From Burkholderiaceae bacterium (lineage in GTDB: Bacteria > Pseudomonadota > Gammaproteobacteria > Burkholderiales > Burkholderiaceae_F), in assembly GCA_022843955.1 (NCBI GenBank), contig JALHMQ010000010.1, positions 101,878 through 165,877 of the forward strand: a stretch of DNA of 64,000 bases, in the 5' to 3' direction. Positions 23,119-33,586 of this stretch are shown here, piece after piece (position 1 is the stretch's first letter; each line of letters begins with the position of its first letter). The notes beneath the pieces were generated by a model. The model had not been told where the DNA came from and made no database searches. It saw nothing but the letters and a program-made list of their open reading frames with translations. Both the position numbers and the translations under genes were made by a program.

Positions 23119-24129
23119 ATGGGCGGTAGTCACCACGGCGGTAATCACCTCGGCCATCACCACGAGGGCGATTCCGACTACACGCATCAGTCGCGGCCCA
23201 CCGGGGCTCGCCCGCTGGCCGTGGCGGTTGTCCTCACGCTTGGCTATGCACTGATCGAACTGGTGGGCGGCCTGTGGTCCGGCTCGCTGGCGCTGCTGGC
23301 CGATGCCGGCCACATGGCCACCGACTCGGCCGCGCTGCTGTTCGCACTGGCCGCCAATGTCATCGCGCGGCGGCCGGTGTCGGACCGGCATTCCTTCGGT
23401 CTGGCGCGGGTGGAGGTGATCGCCGCGTTCGTCAACGCGCTGGCGATGATCGCGGTGGTGGTCTGGATCTTCTACGAGGCGATCGATCGCCTGCGCGATC
23501 CGGTCGAGGTCCAGGGACTGGGTGTCTTCGTCATCGCCTCCGTGGGCCTGTGCATCAACGTGCTGGTTGCCTGGTCGCTGTCGCGCGACCGCGAGAACAT
23601 CAACACGCGTGCTGCGCTGGTGCACGTGATGGGCGACCTGCTCGGCTCGCTGGCGGCGATCTGCGCCGGCGCCATCATCTTCTTCGGCGGGCCGGTGATC
23701 GTCGATCCGCTGCTGTCGATGTTCGTGGCGGCGCTGATCCTGCGCTCGACCTTCGGCGTGCTCAAGGAGACCACCCTCGTGCTGCTCGACAGCGTGCCGG
23801 CCGGCGTCGATTACGCCGAGGTCGGTCGGGCGTTGGCGCGGGTGCGCGGGGTCAAGTCAGTGCACGACCTGCACGTGTGGTCGATGGTGCCTGGCCGCAA
23901 CGCCCTTTCGGCGCACGTGCTGGTCGACAACATCGAGCACTGGCCGGCGATCCTGGCCGAAGCGCGCCGTGTGCTGGCGCGCCGTTTCCGCATCGATCAC
24001 GCCACCTTGCAACCGGAGTGGCTGCAGGCCTCACGCCACGCGAAGATCCCTATCCGAGTGCACTCCGCAGCGCCTTCACCAGCCACAACGACCCCATCAG
24101 GATCGGCTGATGAACCAGATACACGGTGA
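23119..24129 (+). CDS. Cation diffusion facilitator (zinc-type exporter)
   Basis: Inner-membrane metal/proton antiporter with six transmembrane helices in 336 residues. The N terminus is His-rich (SHHGGNHLGHHHEG). The intramembrane metal site is complete: DAGHMATD in TM2 and HVMGD in TM5 give the two-His/two-Asp set typical of Zn/Cd CDF proteins (ZitB/CzcD type). The C-terminal cytosolic domain has the VHDLHVWSMVPG segment. The last 80 bp overlap the 3' end of the convergent DUF1624 gene, so the unstructured tail (about 25 residues) is encoded opposite that gene. Confidence 0.9.
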   Translation: MGGSHHGGNHLGHHHEGDSDYTHQSRPTGARPLAVAVVLTLGYALIELVGGLWSGSLALLADAGHMATDSAALLFALAANVIARRPVSDRHSFGLARVEVIAAFVNALAMIAVVVWIFYEAIDRLRDPVEVQGLGVFVIASVGLCINVLVAWSLSRDRENINTRAALVHVMGDLLGSLAAICAGAIIFFGGPVIVDPLLSMFVAALILRSTFGVLKETTLVLLDSVPAGVDYAEVGRALARVRGVKSVHDLHVWSMVPGRNALSAHVLVDNIEHWPAILAEARRVLARRFRIDHATLQPEWLQASRHAKIPIRVHSAAPSPATTTPSGSADEPDTR

Positions 24130-24802
24130 GCGCCCAGGATCCCAGCAGCAGCAGCAGCCGCGGCGGGGCGGCATTGAGGCGGGCCACCGCGGGCCACAGC
24201 GCGAAGCCGCGTTGGCGCCATAGCGTGGCCACACCGATGCCGATCAGCACCACGCCGAGCCACGGAAAGATCGGCACATAGTCCTCGGTGCGTGGCTTGC
24301 CTGAGGCGAAGCCGAAGATGTTCAGCGGCGTCGGATTGAAAAACGGATCGACGAAGCTCTTGCCGACCACGATCACGACGACGCCCAGCGCAATGTTCCA
24401 CGTGCCCAGCGGCAACGCGGCTCGCCCGACGATGAGGCCGACCGCGATGAAATGCAGGATGCCGAACCAGATATAACGCGGACCAAAGAGCCACCAGCTG
24501 CCGGCCGAAACCAGCGCGGCCGCACCCGCCACCTGGACCCAGCGCAGCCAGAATTCACGCCGGCCCGCGTTGCCTTCTTCCGCCGCGTAGCGCGTGGCAC
24601 GCAGGACCAGGCTCACGCCGACCAGCAACAGGAACTGCGTGACGATCGCCGTGCGCCAGCCGACCCAGGGCTGGGTGCGGTTCATCGCCAGCTGCAGCCA
24701 GTCGAAGTAGGCCAGGTCGTAGATGAAGTGATAGACGATCATCTGCGCCACGGCAAAGCCGCGCAGGGCGTCGATCAGAGGCAGGCGAGGGGGACGAGGC
24801 AT
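24050..24802 (-). CDS. DUF1624 / heparan-alpha-glucosaminide N-acetyltransferase-like membrane protein
   Basis: Integral membrane protein of 250 residues with about seven hydrophobic segments. The opening LIDALRGFAVAQMIVYHFIYDLAYF is the signature of the DUF1624/HGSNAT catalytic family, in which the His near residue 25 is thought to take part in transmembrane acyl transfer. The bacterial substrate is unknown. The 3' end overlaps the CDF exporter tail by 80 bp on the opposite strand. Confidence 0.82.
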   Translation of the reverse strand: MPRPPRLPLIDALRGFAVAQMIVYHFIYDLAYFDWLQLAMNRTQPWVGWRTAIVTQFLLLVGVSLVLRATRYAAEEGNAGRREFWLRWVQVAGAAALVSAGSWWLFGPRYIWFGILHFIAVGLIVGRAALPLGTWNIALGVVVIVVGKSFVDPFFNPTPLNIFGFASGKPRTEDYVPIFPWLGVVLIGIGVATLWRQRGFALWPAVARLNAAPPRLLLLLGSWALTVYLVHQPILMGSLWLVKALRSALG

Positions 24803-24904
24803 GGGGTGGCGTGCGGCGGCCCGATGCTAAGCCAGAAAAGCAACACGGACCGATTGCACTAATCGCGCGCGATGGCGCCGCCCTACGATGGTCGTGGGGA
24901 TGCC

Positions 24905-25786
24905 ATGAAAAACCGGCTCTTCACGTTGCAGGCAGTACTCGATGCGTTGGGAGACGGCATCGTCGCGGTCGACGAAGGCGGGCAGATCGTTTCCGTCAAT
25001 GCCGCGCTCACCGATCTGCTCGGCCATGACGCCAGCGACCTGTGCGGCAAGTCGCTCGATTGCCTGATCCCGGCGCGCTTTCGCTCGGCGCACGGTCGAC
25101 ATCAGGCGCGGCTCCCGGCGGCCGGCACCCCACGGCTGATCGGCCGACGGCCGGTGCTGCGCGCGCTGGCGCGCGACGGCAGCGAGCGGCCGGTGACCAT
25201 CATGGTGTCGTCGCTCGACGTTGACGGCCACCGCCTCACGCTGGCTGCGCTGCGCGACGCCTCGGTCTTCGACGTGCAGCTGGAGCGCGCTGTCCGGCAC
25301 TCGCAGACCGACGCATTGACCGGCATTCCCAATCGTTCGCGCCTGATCGAGCACCTGCGCGAGCGCGTCGAACAGCCGCAACCGTTCGGCCTGCTGTTCC
25401 TCGATCTCACGGGATTCAAGCGCTTCAACGATGCCTACGGTCACCTGATCGGCGACGAAGTGCTGCGCGTGGTCGCGCAACGCCTGGCCGGCGCGGTGCG
25501 CAGCCGCGATCTGGTGGTCCGCTGGGCCGGCGACGAGTTCGTCGTCGTCCTCGAGGACGTGGATCATTCAGCCTCGCTGGACGAGCGCGCCAGCGCCATT
25601 GCCCATCACCTGGCGCAGCCCTTCGCGCTGGCGACGATGCAGACGAGGGTCGGCGTCAACATCGGTGGCGCGCTGTATCCGCGCGATGCGGCCCAGATGG
25701 AAGCGCTGATCGAGGCGGCCGACCGCGCGATGTACGTCGCCAAGTCGCGCGGCTTAGGCTACGTTGCCGTATCCGATCTGCGCTAG
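24905..25786 (+). CDS. PAS-GGDEF diguanylate cyclase
   Basis: Predicted cytosolic c-di-GMP synthase of 293 residues with no membrane segment. A PAS sensor occupies about residues 10-125 and a GGDEF domain 135-290. The active-site loop reads AGDEF instead of GGDEF, a variant found in some active enzymes. The inhibitory-site motif RSRD stands exactly five residues before it, so product feedback is likely retained. The start at 24905 follows a GGGGA patch; an in-frame ATG at 24872 would add 11 residues and is possible. The signal sensed by the PAS is unknown. Confidence 0.87.
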   Translation: MKNRLFTLQAVLDALGDGIVAVDEGGQIVSVNAALTDLLGHDASDLCGKSLDCLIPARFRSAHGRHQARLPAAGTPRLIGRRPVLRALARDGSERPVTIMVSSLDVDGHRLTLAALRDASVFDVQLERAVRHSQTDALTGIPNRSRLIEHLRERVEQPQPFGLLFLDLTGFKRFNDAYGHLIGDEVLRVVAQRLAGAVRSRDLVVRWAGDEFVVVLEDVDHSASLDERASAIAHHLAQPFALATMQTRVGVNIGGALYPRDAAQMEALIEAADRAMYVAKSRGLGYVAVSDLR

Positions 25787-25828
25787 CGACGACCAACGAA
25801 TCGGCCGCGCCCACCGCAGGCGCCTCGG

Positions 25829-25834
25829 TATACT
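25829..25834 (+). promoter_or_regulatory. Candidate -10 box before pyrG
   Basis: TATACT matches the sigma-70 -10 consensus at five of six positions, 46 nt before the pyrG ATG, in the only gap before this operon. No clear -35 hexamer is present at the expected distance. Confidence 0.35.
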
Positions 25835-25850
25835 GCCGATTTACCGGTAA

Positions 25851-27554
<1,704 letters not shown>

Positions 27555-27624
27555 TGAGCGCGCCGGGCTGCCCCAAGCGCGATTTCCCTCTCCGGGGGAT
27601 GGCGCCTAGTGCCCAGGGGGTCAG

Positions 27625-28479
27625 ATGAAACTTGCCCACTTCGAAGCGGGACTCGACCAGCCGATCTTCCTGATTGCCGGCACCTGCGTGGTCGAGAGCC
27701 GGCAGATGGCGATCGACACCGCCGGCCGGCTCAAGGAAATCACCGCGGCGCTCGGCATGCCGTTCATCTACAAGTCGAGCTATGACAAGGCCAACCGCAG
27801 TTCGGGCAGGAGCTTCCGCGGCCTGGGCATGGATGAAGGGCTGCGCATCCTGGCCGACGTACGCAAGGAAGTCGGCGTGCCCGTGCTGACGGACGTGCAT
27901 GCCGAGGACGAGATCCCCACCGTGGCCGGCGTGGTCGACGTGCTGCAGACCCCGGCCTTCCTGTGCCGCCAGACCGACTTCATCCGCGCCTGCGCAATCA
28001 GCGGCAAGCCGGTGAACATCAAGAAGGGCCAGTTCCTCGCGCCCGGCGACATGAAGAACGTGATCGACAAGGCGCGCGATGCCGCGCGGGAGGCGGGCCT
28101 GACCGAAGACCGCTTCATGGCCTGCGAGCGGGGTGCCAGCTTCGGCTACAACAATCTCGTGTCCGACATGCGCTCGCTGGCGATCATGCGCGAGACCCGC
28201 TGCCCGGTCGTGTTCGATGCCACCCATTCGGTGCAGCTGCCGGGCGGGGAGGGCACCAGCAGCGGCGGCCAGCGTGAGTTCGTGCCCGTGCTGGCCCGGG
28301 CCGCGGTGGCGGTGGGCGTGGCTGGGTTGTTCATGGAGACGCATCCAGATCCTGCCAACGCCAAGAGCGACGGGCCGAATGCTGTGCCGCTGCACCGCAT
28401 GCAGGCGCTGCTCGAAACGCTGGTCGAATTGGATCGCGCGACCAAGAAGCACGGCTTCATCGAAAACGACTTCAGCTGA
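27625..28479 (+). CDS. kdsA: 3-deoxy-8-phosphooctulonate synthase (KDO-8-P synthase)
   Basis: Condenses arabinose-5-phosphate and phosphoenolpyruvate to KDO-8-phosphate for the lipopolysaccharide core, so the cell is a Gram-negative with LPS. It is 284 residues long, with the family motifs [22 protein letters not shown] and [12 protein letters not shown]. Shine-Dalgarno GGGGGTC lies just before the ATG. It sits between pyrG (70 bp upstream) and the DUF1330 gene (7 bp downstream). Confidence 0.97.
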   Translation: MKLAHFEAGLDQPIFLIAGTCVVESRQMAIDTAGRLKEITAALGMPFIYKSSYDKANRSSGRSFRGLGMDEGLRILADVRKEVGVPVLTDVHAEDEIPTVAGVVDVLQTPAFLCRQTDFIRACAISGKPVNIKKGQFLAPGDMKNVIDKARDAAREAGLTEDRFMACERGASFGYNNLVSDMRSLAIMRETRCPVVFDATHSVQLPGGEGTSSGGQREFVPVLARAAVAVGVAGLFMETHPDPANAKSDGPNAVPLHRMQALLETLVELDRATKKHGFIENDFS

Positions 28480-28486
28480 GGCACGC

Positions 28487-28786
28487 ATGGCCGCCTACGT
28501 CATCGCCGACGTCAAGGTCTCCGATCCGGAGCAGTACAAGCAGTACATGGCGCTGAGCCCGGCCGCGATTGCCGCCGCCGGCGGCCGCTTCATCGTGCGC
28601 GGCGGCCGACACGAGACGCTGGAAGGCGGCTGGCAGCCGAGCCGGCTGGTGGTTCTCGAGTTTCCCGACTATGCGCGCGCCAAGGCCTTTTACGACAGCG
28701 CGTCGTACCGCGCGGCGCGCGAGGCGCGTGCCGGCGCCACCGAATCGTTCAACATGGTCGTGGTCGACGGCGTGCCGCCGGCCTGA
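28487..28786 (+). CDS. DUF1330 domain-containing protein
   Basis: Small protein of 99 residues with the ferredoxin-like alpha/beta fold typical of DUF1330. Hallmarks are the YVIADVKVSDPEQYKQYM opening and the RLVVLEFPDYARAKAFYDS segment. Function is unknown across the family. It is embedded between kdsA and eno, 7 nt after kdsA, as in many betaproteobacteria. The longer in-frame extension inside kdsA is rejected. Confidence 0.9.
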   Translation: MAAYVIADVKVSDPEQYKQYMALSPAAIAAAGGRFIVRGGRHETLEGGWQPSRLVVLEFPDYARAKAFYDSASYRAAREARAGATESFNMVVVDGVPPA

Positions 28787-30106
<1,320 letters not shown>

Positions 30107-30108
30107 GG

Positions 30109-30324
30109 GTGGGGCAGCAGGTGCAGACTCGGCGTGAACCGTGGTCGGGCTGGCGTGGTCCGCTTGCCGGTGGCCTGTGCGGACTCCTCGGCGGCGTTCT
30201 GTCGCCATACGCAGTCGAGTACTTCGGTTGGGACGAGGCGATGAAGCCGTTGGCGATCGGCCTCATCACGGCGATCGCGATGGCGGCGCTTCTTCCGCTT
30301 GCCGCGCTGTTGCAGCGGCGTTGA
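30109..30324 (+). CDS. Small membrane protein between eno and ftsB
   Basis: A 71-residue frame starts at GTG 2 nt after eno and ends just before ftsB. An alternative GTG at 30121 with GGGG upstream would give 67 residues. Two hydrophobic helices (GPLAGGLCGLLGGVLSPYAV and the AIGLITAIAMAALLPLAALL stretch) are joined by a short acidic loop and end in QRR. I recognise no family. The tight packing suggests co-translation with eno and ftsB. Confidence 0.65.
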   Translation: MGQQVQTRREPWSGWRGPLAGGLCGLLGGVLSPYAVEYFGWDEAMKPLAIGLITAIAMAALLPLAALLQRR

Positions 30325-30325
30325 T

Positions 30326-30667
30326 ATGCGTCTGCTGATTGCGTCCCTCGCCGCGCTGCTGCTGCTGATGCAGTGGCCGCTGTGGTTCGGCAAGGGCAGT
30401 TGGCTGCGCGTGGCCGAGCTTCGCAAGTCACTCGAGGCGCAACACGCGGTCAACGCCCAGCTGGCTTCGCGCAACGCTGCGCTGGGCGCGGAAGTCGACA
30501 GCCTGCGCCAGGGCCGCGAGGCGATCGAGGAGCGCGCCCGCATGCATCTGAACATGCTTCGCGCCGACGAACTGTTCTTCCAGCGCAGCGGCCCAGGCCC
30601 GACGCCGGCCGCGCCGGGCACGGCCGATGCCGCCGCGCCTGCACGCTCAGGCACCGCAGCGCCCTAG
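30326..30667 (+). CDS. ftsB: Cell division protein FtsB
   Basis: Bitopic divisome protein that pairs with FtsL and FtsQ. A short N-terminal helix (RLLIASLAALLLLMQWPLWF) is followed by a coiled coil rich in Leu/Ala/Glu (about residues 30-70), and the C-terminal RMHLNMLRADELFFQ motif is the classic FtsB ending. A Pro/Ala-rich tail brings it to 113 residues. It lies after eno, its usual place in proteobacteria. Confidence 0.93.
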   Translation: MRLLIASLAALLLLMQWPLWFGKGSWLRVAELRKSLEAQHAVNAQLASRNAALGAEVDSLRQGREAIEERARMHLNMLRADELFFQRSGPGPTPAAPGTADAAAPARSGTAAP

Positions 30668-30729
30668 GTCATCGCAGTGCGCCTGTCCGGCGCACCAGCC
30701 AGCGATACAACGAACTGTGCGGGAGACGC

Positions 30730-32049
30730 ATGAACCTCTTTTCCAAGCTGCAGCAACGCGAACGTGACGGCAGCCCGCTGCGGGTCGGTTTGATCGGTGC
30801 CGGCAAGTTCGGCTCGATGTACCTGTCGCAGGCGCGACGCACGCCCGGCATGCGGCTGACGACGGTGGGCGACCTCGATCCGGCACGCGCGCGGCAGGCG
30901 CTGGCGACGGTCGGTTGGAGCGAGGCGGAACTGGCCCAGGTTCGCTTCGTCGACAGCGGCGCCGAGCTGATCGCAAGCGATGCGGTCGACATCGTGATCG
31001 ATGCCACCGGCTCGCCCGCAGCCGGGATTGCGCACGTGCTGGCGTGCTGCGCGCAGCGCAAGCACGTCGTGATGGTCAACGTCGAGGCCGATGCACTGGC
31101 CGGCCCGCTGCTGGCGAAGAAGGCGCGCGAGGCCGGCATCGTCTACTCGCTTGCCTATGGCGACCAGCCGGCGCTGATCTGCGAGATGGTCGACTGGGCG
31201 CGCGCCGCGGGCTTCGAGGTGATCGCTGCCGGCAAGGGCACCAAGTACCTGCCCGAGTTTCATGTTTCGACCCCCGATACCGTCTGGCGCCATTACGGCC
31301 TCACCGCCGAGGACGCGCGCCTGGGCGGGCTGAACGCGCAGATGTTCAACTCGTTCCTCGATGGCACCAAGAGCGCGATCGAGATGGCGGCGGTCGCCAA
31401 CGCCACCGGGTTGTCGGTGCCCGATGGCCTGCGCTTTCCGCCTTGCGGCGTGGACGATCTCGCGCGCGTGTTGCGCCCGCAGGCCGACGGCGGCGCGCTC
31501 ACGCACCGCGGCCAGGTGGAGGTGATCTCCAGCGTCGAGCGCGACGGCCGCCCGGTGTTCCGCGACCTGCGCTGGGGCGTCTACGTGACCTTCGCCGGCG
31601 GCAGCGAGTACGTGGAGCGCTGCTTCAAGGAGTACGGCCTCGTGACCGATCCGAGCGGTTGCTTCACCGCGATGTACAAGCCGTATCACCTGATCGGACT
31701 GGAGTTGGGCATCAGCGTGGCGAGCGTGGGGTTGCGCCTGGAACCGACCGGCGCGCCGGTGGCCTTCCATGGCGACGTCGTGGCCACCGCCAAGCGCGAT
31801 CTTGCGGCCGGCGAGATGCTCGACGGCGAAGGTGGCTTCACCGTCTACGGCAAGTTGCAGCCGGCCGCGCGCTCGCTGCGCGACGGCGGGCTGCCGCTCG
31901 GGCTGGCGCACAAGGTCAGGCTCAAGCGCGCGGTTGCTGCCGCTCAATCGGTGCGCTGGGACGACGTGGAGATCGATGCGTCGCAGCCGGCGGTTCGTTT
32001 CCGGCGCGAGATGGAATCCTGGTCGCAGGCCGAGGGTGCCTCAGCCTGA
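30730..32049 (+). CDS. COG4091-type NAD(P)-dependent oxidoreductase with C-terminal SAF domain
   Basis: Protein of 439 residues with an N-terminal Rossmann domain (VGLIGAGKFGSMYL near residues 18-31) and a C-terminal SAF-like domain from about 340. This architecture is that of the predicted homoserine-dehydrogenase-like COG4091 family. True homoserine dehydrogenase activity is not established for it, and members act near sugar-acid and polyol pathways. GGGAG precedes the ATG at 30730; the longer frame overlaps ftsB and is rejected. No obvious partner gene is nearby. Confidence 0.8.
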   Translation: MNLFSKLQQRERDGSPLRVGLIGAGKFGSMYLSQARRTPGMRLTTVGDLDPARARQALATVGWSEAELAQVRFVDSGAELIASDAVDIVIDATGSPAAGIAHVLACCAQRKHVVMVNVEADALAGPLLAKKAREAGIVYSLAYGDQPALICEMVDWARAAGFEVIAAGKGTKYLPEFHVSTPDTVWRHYGLTAEDARLGGLNAQMFNSFLDGTKSAIEMAAVANATGLSVPDGLRFPPCGVDDLARVLRPQADGGALTHRGQVEVISSVERDGRPVFRDLRWGVYVTFAGGSEYVERCFKEYGLVTDPSGCFTAMYKPYHLIGLELGISVASVGLRLEPTGAPVAFHGDVVATAKRDLAAGEMLDGEGGFTVYGKLQPAARSLRDGGLPLGLAHKVRLKRAVAAAQSVRWDDVEIDASQPAVRFRREMESWSQAEGASA

Positions 32050-32062
32050 GCGCTGCACGGCC

Positions 32063-32083
32063 GTCGCCGTGACCCGCGGCGAC
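32063..32083. other. Hairpin between convergent genes
   Basis: A 7-bp perfect stem (GTCGCCG / CGGCGAC) with a 7-nt loop lies in the 43-bp gap between two converging genes. It lacks a T-run, so any terminator role is uncertain. Confidence 0.4.
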
Positions 32084-32092
32084 CGGGCCTGG

Positions 32093-32452
32093 TTACGGTG
32101 ACAGCGGCACCCACAGATCGACGCCCCAGCGTGGTCGCCATAGCCAGCGCGTGCCGGTCCACATCCAGCCATGCGTCCAGCCGTGGCCCCAGCCCGGCCC
32201 CCAGCCGTAGTTCAGGCCGAACGAGACCGGTGGCGGCGCACTGCGCTGCGCCGCGAGTGCTTCGTCGCGCGCCCGCGTGCGCTCCTGATCAGCCAGCAGC
32301 TTGGCGTTCAACTCGACCAGCGCATGCCGCTCGTCCTCGCTCAGCGTGACCTGAGGCGAGGTATCAGGCAGGCGCTGGATGCGGCTGCCATCGGGCGGCG
32401 TGGCGCAGGCGGCCAATGCCGTGGTCAGGGCGATGATGAGGACGCGCTGCAT
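32093..32452 (-). CDS. Small Trp/Gly-rich lipoprotein
   Basis: Protein of 119 residues with a lipoprotein signal (LIIALTTALAAC, lipid-modified Cys near residue 16). A charged helical middle is followed by a C-terminal third dominated by Trp, Gly and His (WGPGWGHGWTHGWMW pattern). Similar WG-rich tails occur in small outer-membrane or envelope proteins of Burkholderiales. Function is unknown. It follows hslO on the same strand after 14 nt. Confidence 0.75.
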   Translation of the reverse strand: MQRVLIIALTTALAACATPPDGSRIQRLPDTSPQVTLSEDERHALVELNAKLLADQERTRARDEALAAQRSAPPPVSFGLNYGWGPGWGHGWTHGWMWTGTRWLWRPRWGVDLWVPLSP

Positions 32453-32466
32453 GAGGAGCCTCCTGC

Positions 32467-33387
32467 TCAGTGCGGCCGCAGCGGCGCGGCGGCCGGATCG
32501 CTCGATCCGGTGGCGAACAGCTGGGCGACATCGACGGCGTCGAACACCTGGCGGGCGTTGCAGAAGTCGCAGGTGATCTCGACCTCGCCGCGCTCGGCGA
32601 CGATGCTGTCCACCTCGGGCTGGCCCATCGACGTCAGCACACGGCCAATCCGCTCGCGCGAGCAGTTGCAGACGAACTGCGGCGTGGCGGGCGGCGCGTG
32701 CTGCAGCTTCTCCTGCCAGAACAGGCGTTGCATCAGGATGTCGACGCCCACCGCGAGCAGCTCAGCGTGCGTCACCGTGGCGGCAAGCATCTGCGCGCGC
32801 GGCCAGGCGTCGTCGTCCACCGGCGCGCTGCCGGCCGCGCCGCCTTCCTGCGGCAGCCGCTGCAAAAGCATGCCAGCGGCGACCTCGCCGTTGGCGGCCA
32901 GCCACAGCCGCGTGTCCAGCTGCTCCGACTGACGCATGTAGCTTTCCAGTGCGGCGGCGATCGACTCGCCTTCAAGGGGTACCACGCCCTGGTAGGGCTG
33001 CTGCCCGGGCAGGCGGTCGCGCGGGTCGAGCGTGATCGCGCAGCGTCCTTGCCCATGCTGATTGACGAGGGTGCGCATGTTGGCGTCGGCGGCGATCTCG
33101 GCGTCGGGATCGAGCTTGGCGGTGGCGCGCAGGCGGAAGTCCGGCTGGCATTCCACCACCATCAGCCGCACCGGACCGTCGCCATGCACCTGCAGCGTCA
33201 GGGCGCCGTTGAACTTGATGTTGGCGGCCAGCAGCGCCAGCGCGGCGGTCATTTCGCCGAGCAGCGCGATCACCGGTGCCGGGTAGTCGTGGAACTGGAT
33301 CATCCGCTGCCACGCGGCGTCCAGTTGCACCAGTTCACCGCGCACCGGCGCGCCATGGAACAAGAACTTCAGCAGCCGGTCGCTCAT
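32467..33387 (-). CDS. hslO: Redox-regulated chaperone Hsp33
   Basis: Cytosolic holdase activated by oxidation and unfolding. It is 306 residues long with the conserved C-terminal zinc switch: Cys240-x-Cys242 (CNC) and Cys273-x-x-Cys276 (CDFC), all present. The N-terminal domain begins DRLLKFLFHGAPVRGE and contains the GEMTAALALLAA segment. An internal HGQGRCAI region is family-typical. All key residues are intact. Confidence 0.96.
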   Translation of the reverse strand: MSDRLLKFLFHGAPVRGELVQLDAAWQRMIQFHDYPAPVIALLGEMTAALALLAANIKFNGALTLQVHGDGPVRLMVVECQPDFRLRATAKLDPDAEIAADANMRTLVNQHGQGRCAITLDPRDRLPGQQPYQGVVPLEGESIAAALESYMRQSEQLDTRLWLAANGEVAAGMLLQRLPQEGGAAGSAPVDDDAWPRAQMLAATVTHAELLAVGVDILMQRLFWQEKLQHAPPATPQFVCNCSRERIGRVLTSMGQPEVDSIVAERGEVEITCDFCNARQVFDAVDVAQLFATGSSDPAAAPLRPH

Positions 33388-33440
33388 GGCACCGCCTTCG
33401 CGCCTTGCCGCTGCGGGACGCGCGCCAGGGAGCGGCCCGG

Positions 33441-33575
33441 CGCGCTCGGCAGAAGAACATCGCGCTGCGCGCTTGTCGGATAAGCATCGCCCGGCGCGCT
33501 AGGCGGACGAACATCGCGCTGCGCGCTAGGCGGACGAACATCGCGCTGAGCGCTTGGGGACTCGATCTTGGGGCG
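33441..33575. repeat. 27-bp tandem repeat array (four to five units)
   Basis: In-phase units start at 33441, 33468, 33495, 33522 and (weak) 33549. Units 3 and 4 are identical and units 1 and 2 are diverged, with the shared core CGCGCT...GAACATCGCGCTG. The array lies between hslO and the gamma-carbonic-anhydrase-like gene. One minus-strand frame reads it as a nine-residue SAQRDVRPP-like repeat. Because 27 is a multiple of three, unit changes would keep any frame. Confidence 0.85.
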
Positions 33576-33586
33576 GCTCGGCGCGC

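Noticed and set aside
33441..33575. CRISPR-like array
   Set aside because: Units are contiguous with no spacers, only 27 bp, and no cas genes are present.
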